Virus record (IMG/VR): IMGVR_UViG_3300021519_000011
Coordinates: 1-61,084 of that record
Direction: 5' to 3' (one strand)
Source of the DNA: a virus
Length of the DNA stretch: 61,084 bases
Part shown: in pieces, positions 41,311 through 50,389 of the stretch
Layout of the letters: the number at the start of each line of letters is the position of its first letter
Position numbering within the stretch: the first letter of the stretch is position 1
The notes under the pieces: model-generated
Told to the model about the DNA's origin: nothing
What the model saw: the letters and a program-made list of their open reading frames with translations, nothing else
The model's database searches: none
Translations under genes and position numbers: made by a program

Positions 41311-41791
41311 AAAATACGATTGCGCCAGTAACGTTGCTAAGTTCTGCATAAATGCCATTATTAGCTTTAATACCTTCGCCGGGCAATAACATATAAGTTT
41401 CTGCTTGAATGTTCGCTGTATCCCAAGACATCAACCAACGGGTATTAATAGAACAGTTTCCTGCCGCAGTACCCGTATTAATATCGGTAAAAGTAAACGC
41501 ATTAGCATTAGCTAAAGAAGTAACCACATAATTGCCGTCCGTTGCATTATTTGATGTTGCTACAAATCCAAATGCTTGCCCATTGGTTAAACCATGAGCC
41601 GTTACGGATACAGTTACAGTAGTGTTAGCACGAGCGTAAGTACCAGTTAAAGGAGCGGCGGTTGAATCCCACAAGTTTACATAGCCAGCAGTTGCGCCAG
41701 CAGTAGATAAAACACCCTTTAAACGGCAAGTACTTGTTACAGCATTACCCGACACATTGAAGTGCGAGGCTTTTACGTCATATTGCATCAT
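41303..41791 (-). CDS. Capsid-module structural protein
   Basis: 162 aa (ATG at 41791, or 41788). Strand-rich, with V-S-V-T-A-H-G-L-T-N-G-Q-A-F, a common bacterial/phage beta-domain turn, and W-D-S-T-A-A-P-L. A decoration or head-tail component is plausible. Confidence 0.65.
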   Translation of the reverse strand: MMQYDVKASHFNVSGNAVTSTCRLKGVLSTAGATAGYVNLWDSTAAPLTGTYARANTTVTVSVTAHGLTNGQAFGFVATSNNATDGNYVVTSLANANAFTFTDINTGTAAGNCSINTRWLMSWDTANIQAETYMLLPGEGIKANNGIYAELSNVTGAIVFYG

Positions 41792-41839
41792 AATTAATCT
41801 CCTAAAGATTTAAGTGGGGGACGAATCCCCCTAGATTAA

Positions 41840-42349
41840 TTAAACGTTTTGCTGACCGTTGTCCGCTACGTAATAACTAATTAAACCCGTTACAGGACCA
41901 CCAACAGCACCAGCGGCGCCAATAGCAGAGGTAACAATAATTAAATTAGTTGCGTTAGCTACGTTGCCTAAAGAAGCGCCGCCACCTGTGCCACCTACGT
42001 TAATAGTTGTACGAGCAACTACGTTAGCAGCGTTTGTAAAAGCCGCAGGAACGTTAGTACCTAAAGCAATCGCTTGTCCGGGGCCGCCACCAGTAATTGG
42101 GGTAAACCCTATGTTAGCTGCTGAGTTTGCACCAGTTGAACCAGTAGTAATACTTACACGTAAAACAACCGTGTTAGCTGGCAGAATAATTGGAGCCGTA
42201 TTAGTAGCAGAAACTGTTACGTTTGCGGAAGTAGAGGATGCGTTGGCGATGTAAAACTGAGCGATCATTTCCATTGAACCAGCATAAGCTGTACGAGTAG
42301 AATCGCCACCTGTTGAACGCCATAACGACGAGGTAGTTGCTAAAGTCAT
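41840..42349 (-). CDS. Capsid-module structural protein, strand-rich
   Basis: 169 aa from the ATG at 42349, preceded by AAGGA; the upstream ATG at 42367 lacks one. Ala/Thr/Val-rich with repeated strands. First gene after the capsid terminator, behind a structured leader. A decoration or minor capsid role is inferred. Confidence 0.65.
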   Translation of the reverse strand: MTLATTSSLWRSTGGDSTRTAYAGSMEMIAQFYIANASSTSANVTVSATNTAPIILPANTVVLRVSITTGSTGANSAANIGFTPITGGGPGQAIALGTNVPAAFTNAANVVARTTINVGGTGGGASLGNVANATNLIIVTSAIGAAGAVGGPVTGLISYYVADNGQQNV

Positions 42350-42376
42350 GATAAATTGTCCTTGCATATAAGATCA

Positions 42377-42419
42377 GCTTATCAATCAATATGCTGTCTG
42401 CCGGGACAGTTTGATAAGC
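42377..42419 (-). other. Nested-stem leader
   Basis: GCTTATCAA (42377-42385) pairs perfectly with TTGATAAGC (42411-42419). Inside it CTGTC (42394-42398) pairs with GACAG (42405-42409). Between the capsid terminator and the 42349 start, so it would form in the leader of a minus-strand transcript. It may be an RNA switch, processing site or operator. Confidence 0.5.
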
Positions 42420-42480
42420 CGGTTTTCCCGGTTTCTCCAATAATACTACAACTATAAATAAATACAACACTTTGAAAAAG

Positions 42481-42505
42481 AAAAACCCCGCCTTTTGAGC
42501 GGGGT
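42481..42505 (-). terminator. Intrinsic terminator after the capsid gene
   Basis: Minus-strand hairpin ACCCCGC/GCGGGGT (7 bp, 7-base loop TCAAAAG) at 42505-42485, followed by a U-rich tract (complement of 42472-42484). It lies 26 bases after the capsid stop and would end or thin transcription there, allowing high capsid expression. Confidence 0.85.
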
Positions 42506-42530
42506 CTTCGTAAGTCTTATATAAGACTAA

Positions 42531-43439
42531 TTAAGCACCTGCTGAACCGAACATCCCGAGGGGATCGCTCCAGCCAAAGCTATAACGCTCGCGTGACTTG
42601 TAGCGGACATTGCCCGTGTCGAAGTCGCCGTCCATTGACTGAGCCAAAGGCGAACGCACAAAGTGCTTCATACCGTTTGGAACGTCCGTGGTCAAGAACC
42701 AACCATTGGTGTCGGTTAGGAAATGGTTAATGGTATAACCTTCCGAAACAGAACCGTTGTTCTTAATGGCGTTGATGTCATTGTCGTTTGTACCAACACG
42801 TAATTCAGTTTCGAGCAAGCGAGTTGCAACGAACTGGAGTGAAGGTGGAACGATCAATTTCTTAGGCTTGGAAGCAATTAACAGACCACGTTCGTCAGTC
42901 CACAAGCTAATTTGAATTACAGCGGCTTCTAACGAAGTCTCATTCAAGTCGGCAGGGGTTGTAGGAATGTTGCTGTTAGTACCGCCAGATACCAATGGGT
43001 GTGATGCGCTGAATAAAGGAACGCCGTCGCCACCGTTATAGCCAGTAGTGAAACCGTTATTCAATACAGCAGCAGCTTTAACCTGTTTGGTATAAGCCAT
43101 AGCACGAGCTAAGGACTTGGTATAACGAGCTGATAGGCTATCGTAGAGGTTGTCTTCGATTGCTTCTTCAGTCAAGCTAAAGCCAAGGGCAATAGTTTCG
43201 TGGTTGTAGCGAGCAGTCCATGCTTCTTGAGCATTGTCATAAGCGATGGCAGAGCCTTCGTTTTTAACAGGTGCAGCAGAAAAGCCGGAAAGCTTTGTTT
43301 CTTCTTCAAAAGAACGCTCTGAGGTCTCAGTTTCGTAGATCTCTTTGTGTTCTTCACCGTAGCGAGCATACTCTAAGCCGAACAATGCATTCAGTCCGGG
43401 GAGCAACTCTTTCAGTAGTTGTGCGCGTGAAATAGCCAT
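42531..43439 (-). CDS. Major capsid protein (HK97-type)
   Basis: 302 aa. N-terminal L-L-K-E-L-L-P-G-L-N-A-L-F-G-L-E-Y matches a capsid family of Mu-like and podovirus phages. A helix-rich middle (L-T-E-E-A-I-E-D-N, A-R-A-M-A-Y-T-K) and strand-rich C-terminal half fit the HK97 fold. It follows scaffold and upstream minor protein and is terminated by a strong hairpin, consistent with high expression. Confidence 0.9.
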   Translation of the reverse strand: MAISRAQLLKELLPGLNALFGLEYARYGEEHKEIYETETSERSFEEETKLSGFSAAPVKNEGSAIAYDNAQEAWTARYNHETIALGFSLTEEAIEDNLYDSLSARYTKSLARAMAYTKQVKAAAVLNNGFTTGYNGGDGVPLFSASHPLVSGGTNSNIPTTPADLNETSLEAAVIQISLWTDERGLLIASKPKKLIVPPSLQFVATRLLETELRVGTNDNDINAIKNNGSVSEGYTINHFLTDTNGWFLTTDVPNGMKHFVRSPLAQSMDGDFDTGNVRYKSRERYSFGWSDPLGMFGSAGA

Positions 43440-43451
43440 TTAATTAGCTCC

Positions 43452-44078
43452 TTAAACGTAATTCTGGGCCGCAGCCAACAGAATTTGGGGGTTAGTGAAC
43501 TTCACGATAACTTCCGTGTAGGCGTTTGAGCCAGTGGCTGTTTCAGGAACTACTGCAATCACACGAACAGGTGCTGCTGCTGCGTTACCACTACCAACTA
43601 CGGGAGCAATAAGCGAAACGGCGGAATCACCAGTAGTGGCTGATCCTGTACCTTGACGTAGAGTTTGATTAGTACCAACAACAGACGAGTTAGCTGTAGT
43701 AATAGTAGTGTTACCAGAATAGGTAATAGCTACTTTAAAAGCTGCCATAGGATCGTCAACAACATAAGCAACAGCAGTACTAGCAGCAGCATTACCGGGG
43801 TAATATTGAGCTTGAACTAGCTGACTTTGACTATTAACGTACTGAACACCCATAAACACACCATAAGTTAAGTTAGCGGTATTGTCTGTGGTTGAATCAA
43901 TAGTTACAGTCGATTTAATAATATTGCCACCTTTGATCATAACTACGTCACCGTTGTAAATCGCAGTGTTATAAGTACTGGCGATTGGTAACTGACGTGT
44001 AGCCCCAGCATAGGGCAAAAAGTCAGCACGGTTAACTGGAACTAGACCATAGGGAGCAGAAACGGTTGGATAAGCCAT
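43452..44078 (-). CDS. Minor capsid/decoration protein
   Basis: 208 aa. A-P-Y-G-L-V-P-V-N-R near the start and a strand-rich Thr/Ala/Val body. Such proteins next to the capsid gene often act as decoration or cement. No catalytic motif. Confidence 0.7.
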   Translation of the reverse strand: MAYPTVSAPYGLVPVNRADFLPYAGATRQLPIASTYNTAIYNGDVVMIKGGNIIKSTVTIDSTTDNTANLTYGVFMGVQYVNSQSQLVQAQYYPGNAAASTAVAYVVDDPMAAFKVAITYSGNTTITTANSSVVGTNQTLRQGTGSATTGDSAVSLIAPVVGSGNAAAAPVRVIAVVPETATGSNAYTEVIVKFTNPQILLAAAQNYV

Positions 44079-44100
44079 TTAAATCTCCTAGATAAAAAAA

Positions 44101-44550
44101 TTAAGAACCTTTACCAAAGCTCGTCGAGGATTTTCGCTCTGAAAAGAGGGGCATCCTTGGGTCACTTTGGCGCATAAGATTATTGTCTACAGCTTCCGTT
44201 TGGGCTTGGCTTTGCTTCGCGTAATGCGCGTTGCGTTGCTGAACAAACTCAGTCGGAGTCTTGCAAAGTAATAATCCGCCAATCTCAATATTGTCCTTAA
44301 AGCGACTATTGGGATCAACTAAGAGTTGAAATTTAGGTTGTTCTTCGACTCTAACGGGTTCCCAACCTTCTCTCAGTTTTGCTGAAAGATTGCGAGGATC
44401 TGCTACGTTTAGGTTCGAGACACGAATCCATCGATACGAAAAACCAGCCTCTTTGTCAGGCTCAGGGAGCAGCTCAGGTTGCGACCACTCTGTAGGTCGC
44501 TCATAAACTGCACGGGTTTCTACATCACGTTTTGTTCTTACTTCAGCCAT
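44101..44550 (-). CDS. Conserved head-module protein
   Basis: 149 aa. F-S-Y-R-W-I-R-V-S, N-L-S-A-K-L-R-E-G-W-E-P-V and L-L-C-K-T-P are characteristic of a conserved phage protein just before capsid genes. Its function is unknown. Overlaps the scaffold gene by 8 bases. Confidence 0.72.
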   Translation of the reverse strand: MAEVRTKRDVETRAVYERPTEWSQPELLPEPDKEAGFSYRWIRVSNLNVADPRNLSAKLREGWEPVRVEEQPKFQLLVDPNSRFKDNIEIGGLLLCKTPTEFVQQRNAHYAKQSQAQTEAVDNNLMRQSDPRMPLFSERKSSTSFGKGS

Positions 44551-45520
44551 TTTGGGCCTCCAATTTAGTTAGTTCACGGGCATATTGCTCAGGGGTCAGT
44601 CCTAGTTTTTTAGACAAGAGAACTTGCGTTTTGCTCAGACGTATCTTTTTAGGGGACGTACTGCGCGTTGCTGGCGCTACTACCGTGCTAGCTTTTGGTC
44701 GATTTTCCCTTACAGGTTCATCTTCCGCGTCGTTAGTATCCTCGAAATTTTCGGGGAATCGTTTACGCATTGTGTTATCAATGCGGTTGTAGTACTCATC
44801 AGATCCAGCCGATACACCACTGCGAACTAACTTTTCATGCAATCCTAGAGCAAGACTGGTCATTTCTTCATCTTGACCAAACCAATCATTTCGTTTTTGC
44901 CAGCTTACTGCTTTATGGTCGGGTGTTGTTACTTGCTGATTATTGCTTTGTACCTCGTTTTGCTCTTCTTGTAAAGCTTTTTGATAAACGTGCTGATAAT
45001 TCTGCGCTTTATCCATCCGCAAACTAGCTGCGGTCATCTTTTCCTGAGCTTCTAAAAGCTTGTCTGCATCGCCAGATTCATACGCGGACTTAAATTCAGC
45101 TTTCGCCATATCCATTTCTCGCGCTGTAGCCTGTTTTACTGTGTCAACATAGGCTGTTTCACCGTTGGAAAGGCGTTCTTTGAGGGTTTTATTCTCATCC
45201 ATAAACCTTTTTGCAACGCGTACAGCCTCTTGTTGCTCACGTAAAGCAGCTTCTTTGGCTCTGCGTTCATCGTGCCAGACTTTTTTAAGCTGTTTTAGCT
45301 TGTCTTTAGCTTCTTCTTGGTACTTATCTAGCTCGGTTTCTTCCAATTCCTTAACAACTGAGGGATGTAAGTTCTTACGATCACGATCAGCGGGTGGGGT
45401 ATCGTCTTCAATCTCGATATCTATGTCAGATTTAGCTTCAACTTCAGGTTCTGGTGCTTTTTTCTCTTCTATTTCGTCAGGAAATTCAAATTCTTCCATC
45501 TCTTGTTGATTTTCAGCCAT
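44543..45520 (-). CDS. Scaffold protein
   Basis: 325 aa. Acidic N-terminus, long charged helical middle (about 80-200) and basic C-terminus (K-K-I-R-L-S-K-T-Q-V-L-L) are typical of a capsid scaffold. Position between portal and capsid supports it. It would shape the procapsid and leave or be cut before packaging. Confidence 0.8.
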   Translation of the reverse strand: MAENQQEMEEFEFPDEIEEKKAPEPEVEAKSDIDIEIEDDTPPADRDRKNLHPSVVKELEETELDKYQEEAKDKLKQLKKVWHDERRAKEAALREQQEAVRVAKRFMDENKTLKERLSNGETAYVDTVKQATAREMDMAKAEFKSAYESGDADKLLEAQEKMTAASLRMDKAQNYQHVYQKALQEEQNEVQSNNQQVTTPDHKAVSWQKRNDWFGQDEEMTSLALGLHEKLVRSGVSAGSDEYYNRIDNTMRKRFPENFEDTNDAEDEPVRENRPKASTVVAPATRSTSPKKIRLSKTQVLLSKKLGLTPEQYARELTKLEAQNG

Positions 45521-45530
45521 TTTCTACTCC

Positions 45531-45941
45531 TTAAGCGCGTTTAATGCCGCGAGGATCCTGAACTACAGACTCTACGGAATCGTCGTTGATCAATCTGAAT
45601 TCACGACCATGTATTAAAAGGCGTGTTCCAGCGTTTGGTCTAACAATTACAAAGTCACCCTGCTTACACCAAGGACCCGTAGGGAATCTCTTCTCATCTT
45701 TGTAACAATCAGGCCCCAAATGAACCACGAATAGGACTGTTGCCAGTTTTTCTTCGAAATTAATGGTATCGCTAGACTTTAATATGCCACTTTCATACTC
45801 TTCTTCAGCCTCTGGGATAGCGCATAGGATGCGATAACCTGAAGGAATGGGAAGTTGTCGTGCTTTTTCATCTGCTTCTTTGTTGAGTAATGCTGATAAA
45901 TCTACCGCCCTACCTAAATCTACTGCCGTTTGGTCACTCAT
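45531..45941 (-). CDS. GroES-like co-chaperonin
   Basis: 136 aa from the ATG at 45941, overlapping upstream by 8 bases. G-Y-R-I-L-C-A-I-P, G-I-L-K-S, V-V-H-L-G-P-D, G-P-W-C-K-Q-G-D-F-V and a R-L-I-N-D-D-S-V end match the phage co-chaperonin branch of the GroES fold (as T4 gp31). It probably lets host GroEL fold the capsid protein, encoded nearby. Confidence 0.85.
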   Translation of the reverse strand: MSDQTAVDLGRAVDLSALLNKEADEKARQLPIPSGYRILCAIPEAEEEYESGILKSSDTINFEEKLATVLFVVHLGPDCYKDEKRFPTGPWCKQGDFVIVRPNAGTRLLIHGREFRLINDDSVESVVQDPRGIKRA

Positions 45942-46128
45942 CCGAGTTCTCCACGTTTTTTGCAAGGTCTGCGATAAAAAGACGTGCGGTCAACAGACCC
46001 TGAACTTCACCACACATCTTTTGGTAATCGGAATAGTCTTTAGCTGCTCCTGTACCAAGGGATTCCTGCAATCGTTGAACTTTGTCATCTATCTTTTCAG
46101 TTAAATGATTAAGCGCTTTTTCTAACAT
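45934..46128 (-). CDS. Small helical protein, function unknown
   Basis: 64 aa, helical, with a hydrophobic-patterned end (L-L-T-A-R-L-F-I-A-D-L). Between portal and co-chaperonin, overlapping the latter by 8 bases. A small assembly factor is plausible. Confidence 0.65.
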   Translation of the reverse strand: MLEKALNHLTEKIDDKVQRLQESLGTGAAKDYSDYQKMCGEVQGLLTARLFIADLAKNVENSDE

Positions 46129-46130
46129 CG

Positions 46131-48617
46131 TTAACCTCTATTCGTTTGTTTGGACATCATTTGGTTGTGCTTGGCAATATCCACTCCAAGTTTGTTTGCT
46201 TCCGTTGTTGACTTAGACATCAATCTTGCAGCTTCAATTTCGCGTTGAATTTGTAGATCTGCATTGTCTTTTTGTACCTTAGCGTTTATTTGCATTCCCG
46301 CTATACGTTCTTGTGATGCTATTCTTTCTTGCTCAATAGCCATTTGTTGTGCCTTAGCCTGCGCATCAGACTGGGCCTTCATTTGCTTAGTTTGAGCTTC
46401 TTGAGCCTTGATTTGCAATTCCGCTTGCTGAATTTGAACCAATGGGTCTTGAGCTGCTTGTTGAGCTTGTTGCGCTGCAATAGCAGTTCTATCTTGTTGT
46501 AATAATTTCTGTGCTGCGGGCGCGGCTAATCTAGCAATCTGAAGTTCTACTTCTTCTGGTAATTCATAGTCCTCTTCTTCGCTATAAGGAATTGGAACGC
46601 CAATCATTTCTTCCATTTGTCTGCGATATGCATAACCTAAATGCTCTTGAATGTGGGACATTAAAGCGCCCATAATCATTTGCGCTTGTGGGTTTTGACC
46701 AATCGTTTGCATGATTTTTGGATCTTGCATTAGAGCCATATGCACTGCAATATGGGCATCGTGGTCTTGATATATAAACGCCTTTAATGGTTTACCCTTA
46801 AGGTTATCCATATTTTCCGTAATTGGATCGCGCGGTTTTTGATCATCGGGCAAAGGTACTAACTTGTTAGCATCCTTGATTCCTAGAACATCTAACATCT
46901 GGCGATGCAGCAATGGCATATTATAAAGTTGTGGCGCTGACTGGGCTAATTGAAGAGCAGCTTGATACTGCATAATCTTTTGGCTCATCGTAGCCGCATT
47001 AGGATCTGAAACTGGAATAACTTCTACATCGTCATAGTCCGATTTCTTAGCCTTGCGGTCACCTTCTGCTGGATCATATGAATACTCTTCAGGGGTGTAA
47101 TCCGCAATAATGGTCTTTAGTAACTTAAACTCGCGCTTCATTGAATAATGAATACGGGCTTGTACGGCAGACATAACTTTTAAAGTTCTTTCCAGAATAG
47201 CAAGGGTTGTCCCTACTGGGGTATTCCCTGACATATCTGCAACTTTTAAGTCAGCAGCAGAAGCGAACCGGCGACCTTCGTCTACGATCTTATCCAACAA
47301 CCCAGCCAGAACCATTGACGGCTCTTTGTATGGCAAAGTCATAATGTTGTCTTTCATCGTACCGCTAGGTACGTCAACGTCGCGGAATTCGCCGGGCGCT
47401 ATCGGCGTGTCGTCTCCTTTAACCCGCAATCCACGGGTCTTAAAGCCACCCGGCAAGTTGGAAAGTGACCCTGCATCAACCAACTGACGGAGGATAGAAG
47501 TTCCCGATTTAGCAAAAGCCCCGATAAGATGAATGAGACCAAAACAATAGAAGCCAAAACCGGGAATATAGCCGTAGTGAACAAAGTGCTGACGTTTCTT
47601 ATGAGTTTCATCATCTGGGTTCCAATTTCTCCTGATTGCCAAAACTGAATTGCTACCTTTTTCAATGGTTACAACATAAGGTAAAGCAATCCCCGTAGGT
47701 TCTCCATCTTCATCTTCATGCTCGTAGCCCTCTAAGTCGAGGTCAACGTGCATTTCCAACACTTTAAATCTGTCATCTGAGGTGGCTCTAAAGCCAAGCT
47801 TCTCTGCAATTTTCTTTTCTACTTCATCTAATACGTTGTCTGGCTCGCCTAGGTCTATATCTCTATAGAATCCAGCAACCTGAAGTTTGCGTAGTTCATT
47901 TTCGCTTTTGCGCATAACGTGAGTAACGCGCTCGGCTGACTCAAGACTAGATGCTCCGTAAGGAACAACCATATCTTCAGCAGGTACATACATAGCTACC
48001 TGACGTTGAAGACTTGGATCGTAATAAATTTTCTTAAATGCGTTACCTGCAATCCCCAAGCCCCAGAGTAAACGCTCTTGCTCAGGGCGATATTCCTGCA
48101 TTACGTCTGTTAATTGGTAGTTCATATCCGCTTGAACACGTTCAGCAGCAGCTTTCTTTTCAGGTGTTTCTTTGCCGATAATCTGGGTCTTTACAGGACC
48201 AGAGGCTGGAAACGTTTCCATGATGGTTTCAGATTGGAACTTAACGACTGCTTCAGAAAGCAGTGGGTGATAAACACCACAGGCGCCGGGCCACGGTTCC
48301 ATACGGTCTTCAATCTTCATACCTAAAAGCTCTAGACCGTCTACATAAGCCTGAATCCAATCTCTACGGGATGCTATATCTGAATCAAAATCGCCAATTA
48401 AATCTCCAGCAATTTCGGATAAAGCGCCGTCACTCATGTATTCTGCTAGGTTAGCACCAAAATCTTGATCGCTTTCCTCTTCTGGTTCTAGGGTAATCTC
48501 TAACCCGTCTATACCAATGGTTACTGATTCTGGATCTTCGATTTCAATATCAAGGGCGGGTTCCTGTGAAGAATCCATGCCTTCGGGTAGTTGGTATAGT
48601 GCTTTTTCAATTGCCAT
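46131..48617 (-). CDS. Portal protein
   Basis: 828 aa, long for a portal, as in P22-like podoviruses. Acidic N-terminus, W-I-Q-A-Y-V-D-G-L-E-L-L-G, W-P-G-A-C-G-V-Y-H-P-L, then D-E-G-R-R-F-A-S-A-A-D-L, and a C-terminal Gln/Ala-rich coiled coil (about 690-815) that would build the portal barrel. It forms the DNA channel. Confidence 0.88.
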   Translation of the reverse strand: MAIEKALYQLPEGMDSSQEPALDIEIEDPESVTIGIDGLEITLEPEEESDQDFGANLAEYMSDGALSEIAGDLIGDFDSDIASRRDWIQAYVDGLELLGMKIEDRMEPWPGACGVYHPLLSEAVVKFQSETIMETFPASGPVKTQIIGKETPEKKAAAERVQADMNYQLTDVMQEYRPEQERLLWGLGIAGNAFKKIYYDPSLQRQVAMYVPAEDMVVPYGASSLESAERVTHVMRKSENELRKLQVAGFYRDIDLGEPDNVLDEVEKKIAEKLGFRATSDDRFKVLEMHVDLDLEGYEHEDEDGEPTGIALPYVVTIEKGSNSVLAIRRNWNPDDETHKKRQHFVHYGYIPGFGFYCFGLIHLIGAFAKSGTSILRQLVDAGSLSNLPGGFKTRGLRVKGDDTPIAPGEFRDVDVPSGTMKDNIMTLPYKEPSMVLAGLLDKIVDEGRRFASAADLKVADMSGNTPVGTTLAILERTLKVMSAVQARIHYSMKREFKLLKTIIADYTPEEYSYDPAEGDRKAKKSDYDDVEVIPVSDPNAATMSQKIMQYQAALQLAQSAPQLYNMPLLHRQMLDVLGIKDANKLVPLPDDQKPRDPITENMDNLKGKPLKAFIYQDHDAHIAVHMALMQDPKIMQTIGQNPQAQMIMGALMSHIQEHLGYAYRRQMEEMIGVPIPYSEEEDYELPEEVELQIARLAAPAAQKLLQQDRTAIAAQQAQQAAQDPLVQIQQAELQIKAQEAQTKQMKAQSDAQAKAQQMAIEQERIASQERIAGMQINAKVQKDNADLQIQREIEAARLMSKSTTEANKLGVDIAKHNQMMSKQTNRG

Positions 48618-48625
48618 AGTTTTTC

Positions 48626-50110
48626 CTAGTAATACGCGGTTTTGCGTCTATAAATTGGTTCATCTACTTCGTCTGATGGTAGCCGAATAAAGCCGCCTTT
48701 TCTAAAACGGATCAAAGCCTGTGTGGAGGAGTCCACTAAGTCATCGTGATCCGAGTTTGGAAAAGAAGCCATTTCTTCGATTACTTCATCAGCCCACCTT
48801 TTGCCGGGCGCCCACACCTTGCCAGACGCAAATAAATCTGTTACGGAATTCAGCCTTGCTATCTTATCATTACCACGGGTAGGTGTAAACTCTGTTACGG
48901 GTATACCCATACGCCTTAATTCAAATATAAGTGGCGTTCCTGAGGCTTTTGCCTCAACAATAAAAGCATCTGGTTCCCATTCTTTGTACATCTTAAAAGC
49001 CCGTTCTTTAAGTTCTGGGAACTCTAGCCTTTCTTTCATCGCATCCAAAAGAATAATATTAGGCTGCATCTCATCTTCATTAAGATAAAAAACTCCCCAT
49101 GTTGTGCAGGCTGAATAGTCCGAACGTTCATTCTTAGTAAAGGCGGTATCCCAAGATTGGATAATAAACTCACACTTCGGCGGGGTATCGGTTTCCCATT
49201 TCTGCCACCAATCTCTTTTAACTAGGGCGCCCTCTTCTGAGGTAGGACTCTGTTGATACTGAGCGTTCCATTTAGAAACTGGAAGTTCTTCCTTTAAAGC
49301 GAGTAATTCATTTAGGGGCCAGAACGCGGGCCATAATGGTCTTTCGCTAGGCAGTATCGCTGGGAAACTAATTACTTCCCACTCATCGCCATCTCGCTCA
49401 AAGGCCGATTTTAAAATTCTTCCAGTTAAATCTTTTAGGCTCCAGCGGGTCATAACAACCACAATCGCTCCGCCCGGCTGTAGTCGTTGTCTTGGACCAG
49501 AGGAATACCACTCAAAGACCTTATCGTAAACCTCTGGGTTAGTCGCGGCAATCGCGGCCTCTTGCTCCGAGTGGGGATCGTCAATAATCAAAAGGTCCGC
49601 ACCTTTACCAGTAACGGTACCGCCAACACCAATAGCGAAGTAAGTGCCCCCCTTATTTGTGTCCCAGCGCCCCGCAGCCTTGGAATCTGATTTCAAATTT
49701 ACTTCTGGAAATACCTCGTGGTACTGTGAGGATCCTACCAAGTTCCGTACTTTTCGTCCAAAGCCAACAGCCAGTTCCGCAGTATTGGAACACTGGATAA
49801 TCTTCTTATCAGGGAACTTTCCCAGAAACCACGCAGGAAGCATGTAACTAGCAAACTCAGACTTAGTATGGCGAGGAGGCATATTAATAATAAGACGACG
49901 AAGTTTTCCATCTGCTATATCCTGAAATTTCTGGGCCATAATCTTATGATGACCACCGTTAATAAAGCCGGGCCACATTTGGTGCACAAAGGCCATAAAA
50001 TCATTCTGGGACTTTTCCCGTTTTAGGGAGTCTTTGTATTCCTGAGCCATAGCAAACAAAACATCTTGTTCTTCTTCTGGAAGGCTTTCGATTAGTTTTT
50101 CTAGCTTCAC
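48626..50110 (-). CDS. terL: Terminase large subunit
   Basis: 494 aa. ATPase: M-P-P-R-H-T-K-S (about 77-84) is the deviant Walker A and L-L-I-I-D-D-P-H the Walker B. Nuclease: Q-S-W-D-T-A-F, F-I-V-E-A-K-A-S-G and D-H-D-D-L-V-D-S supply the RNase H-type acids. It drives and ends DNA packaging. It overlaps the mini-LexA gene by 4 bases. Confidence 0.95.
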   Translation of the reverse strand: MKLEKLIESLPEEEQDVLFAMAQEYKDSLKREKSQNDFMAFVHQMWPGFINGGHHKIMAQKFQDIADGKLRRLIINMPPRHTKSEFASYMLPAWFLGKFPDKKIIQCSNTAELAVGFGRKVRNLVGSSQYHEVFPEVNLKSDSKAAGRWDTNKGGTYFAIGVGGTVTGKGADLLIIDDPHSEQEAAIAATNPEVYDKVFEWYSSGPRQRLQPGGAIVVVMTRWSLKDLTGRILKSAFERDGDEWEVISFPAILPSERPLWPAFWPLNELLALKEELPVSKWNAQYQQSPTSEEGALVKRDWWQKWETDTPPKCEFIIQSWDTAFTKNERSDYSACTTWGVFYLNEDEMQPNIILLDAMKERLEFPELKERAFKMYKEWEPDAFIVEAKASGTPLIFELRRMGIPVTEFTPTRGNDKIARLNSVTDLFASGKVWAPGKRWADEVIEEMASFPNSDHDDLVDSSTQALIRFRKGGFIRLPSDEVDEPIYRRKTAYY

Positions 50111-50331
50111 TCTAGTTTATGCACCCTAATATACGAAGGCCGAATACTGCGGGCGTGTCTGGGCAGCATTTTGCAATACCCAAGTTCTACTAACTTCTTC
50201 ATAGTACGATGTACATTACCTCTACCCTTATCGCCCGTTATTTCCATAATGTAATCTATAGACGGACCAAACCCATGCATTTTCCAATGCTTATTAATAA
50301 TGTCATATATGTAGGCTTGCTTCTCAGTCAT
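50107..50331 (-). CDS. Mini-LexA: LexA-type DNA-binding domain without a peptidase
   Basis: 74 aa from the ATG at 50331. The longer upstream frame is low complexity and lacks a site. M-T-E-K-Q-A-Y-I-Y-D-I-I, G-F-G-P-S-I-D-Y-I-M-E-I-T-G, G-N-V-H-R-T-M-K-K-L-V-E-L-G-Y, then R-S-I-R-P follow the LexA N-terminal winged helix (compare L-T-x-x-Q, G-x-P-P-T, L-K-A-L-A-x-K-G, R-G-I-R-L). No S24 autocleavage domain follows, so RecA-triggered self-cleavage is not expected. A perfect TGTAGATATCTACA lies 13 bases upstream. Probably a small repressor that binds this and the other LexA-box-like sites. Confidence 0.75.
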   Translation of the reverse strand: MTEKQAYIYDIINKHWKMHGFGPSIDYIMEITGDKGRGNVHRTMKKLVELGYCKMLPRHARSIRPSYIRVHKLE

Positions 50332-50338
50332 ATTCTTC

Positions 50339-50364
50339 AGCTTCTGTAGATATCTACACAAGCT
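50339..50364. promoter_or_regulatory. LexA-box-like palindrome before mini-LexA (site 3)
   Basis: A perfect 14-bp palindrome TGTAGATATCTACA (50345-50358), extended by AGCTT/AAGCT with one mismatch, starts 8 bases upstream of the mini-LexA start. The central 16 bases CTGTAGATATCTACAC keep the CTGT-N8-ACA form. Likely an autoregulatory operator. Confidence 0.5.
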
Positions 50365-50389
50365 GCTTTTATAAAAATATACATACCCC

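Noticed and set aside
42201-42470. 89-codon minus-strand frame across the structured leader
   Set aside because: It overlaps the structural gene in another frame, and hydrophobic/basic composition is not consistent with a domain.
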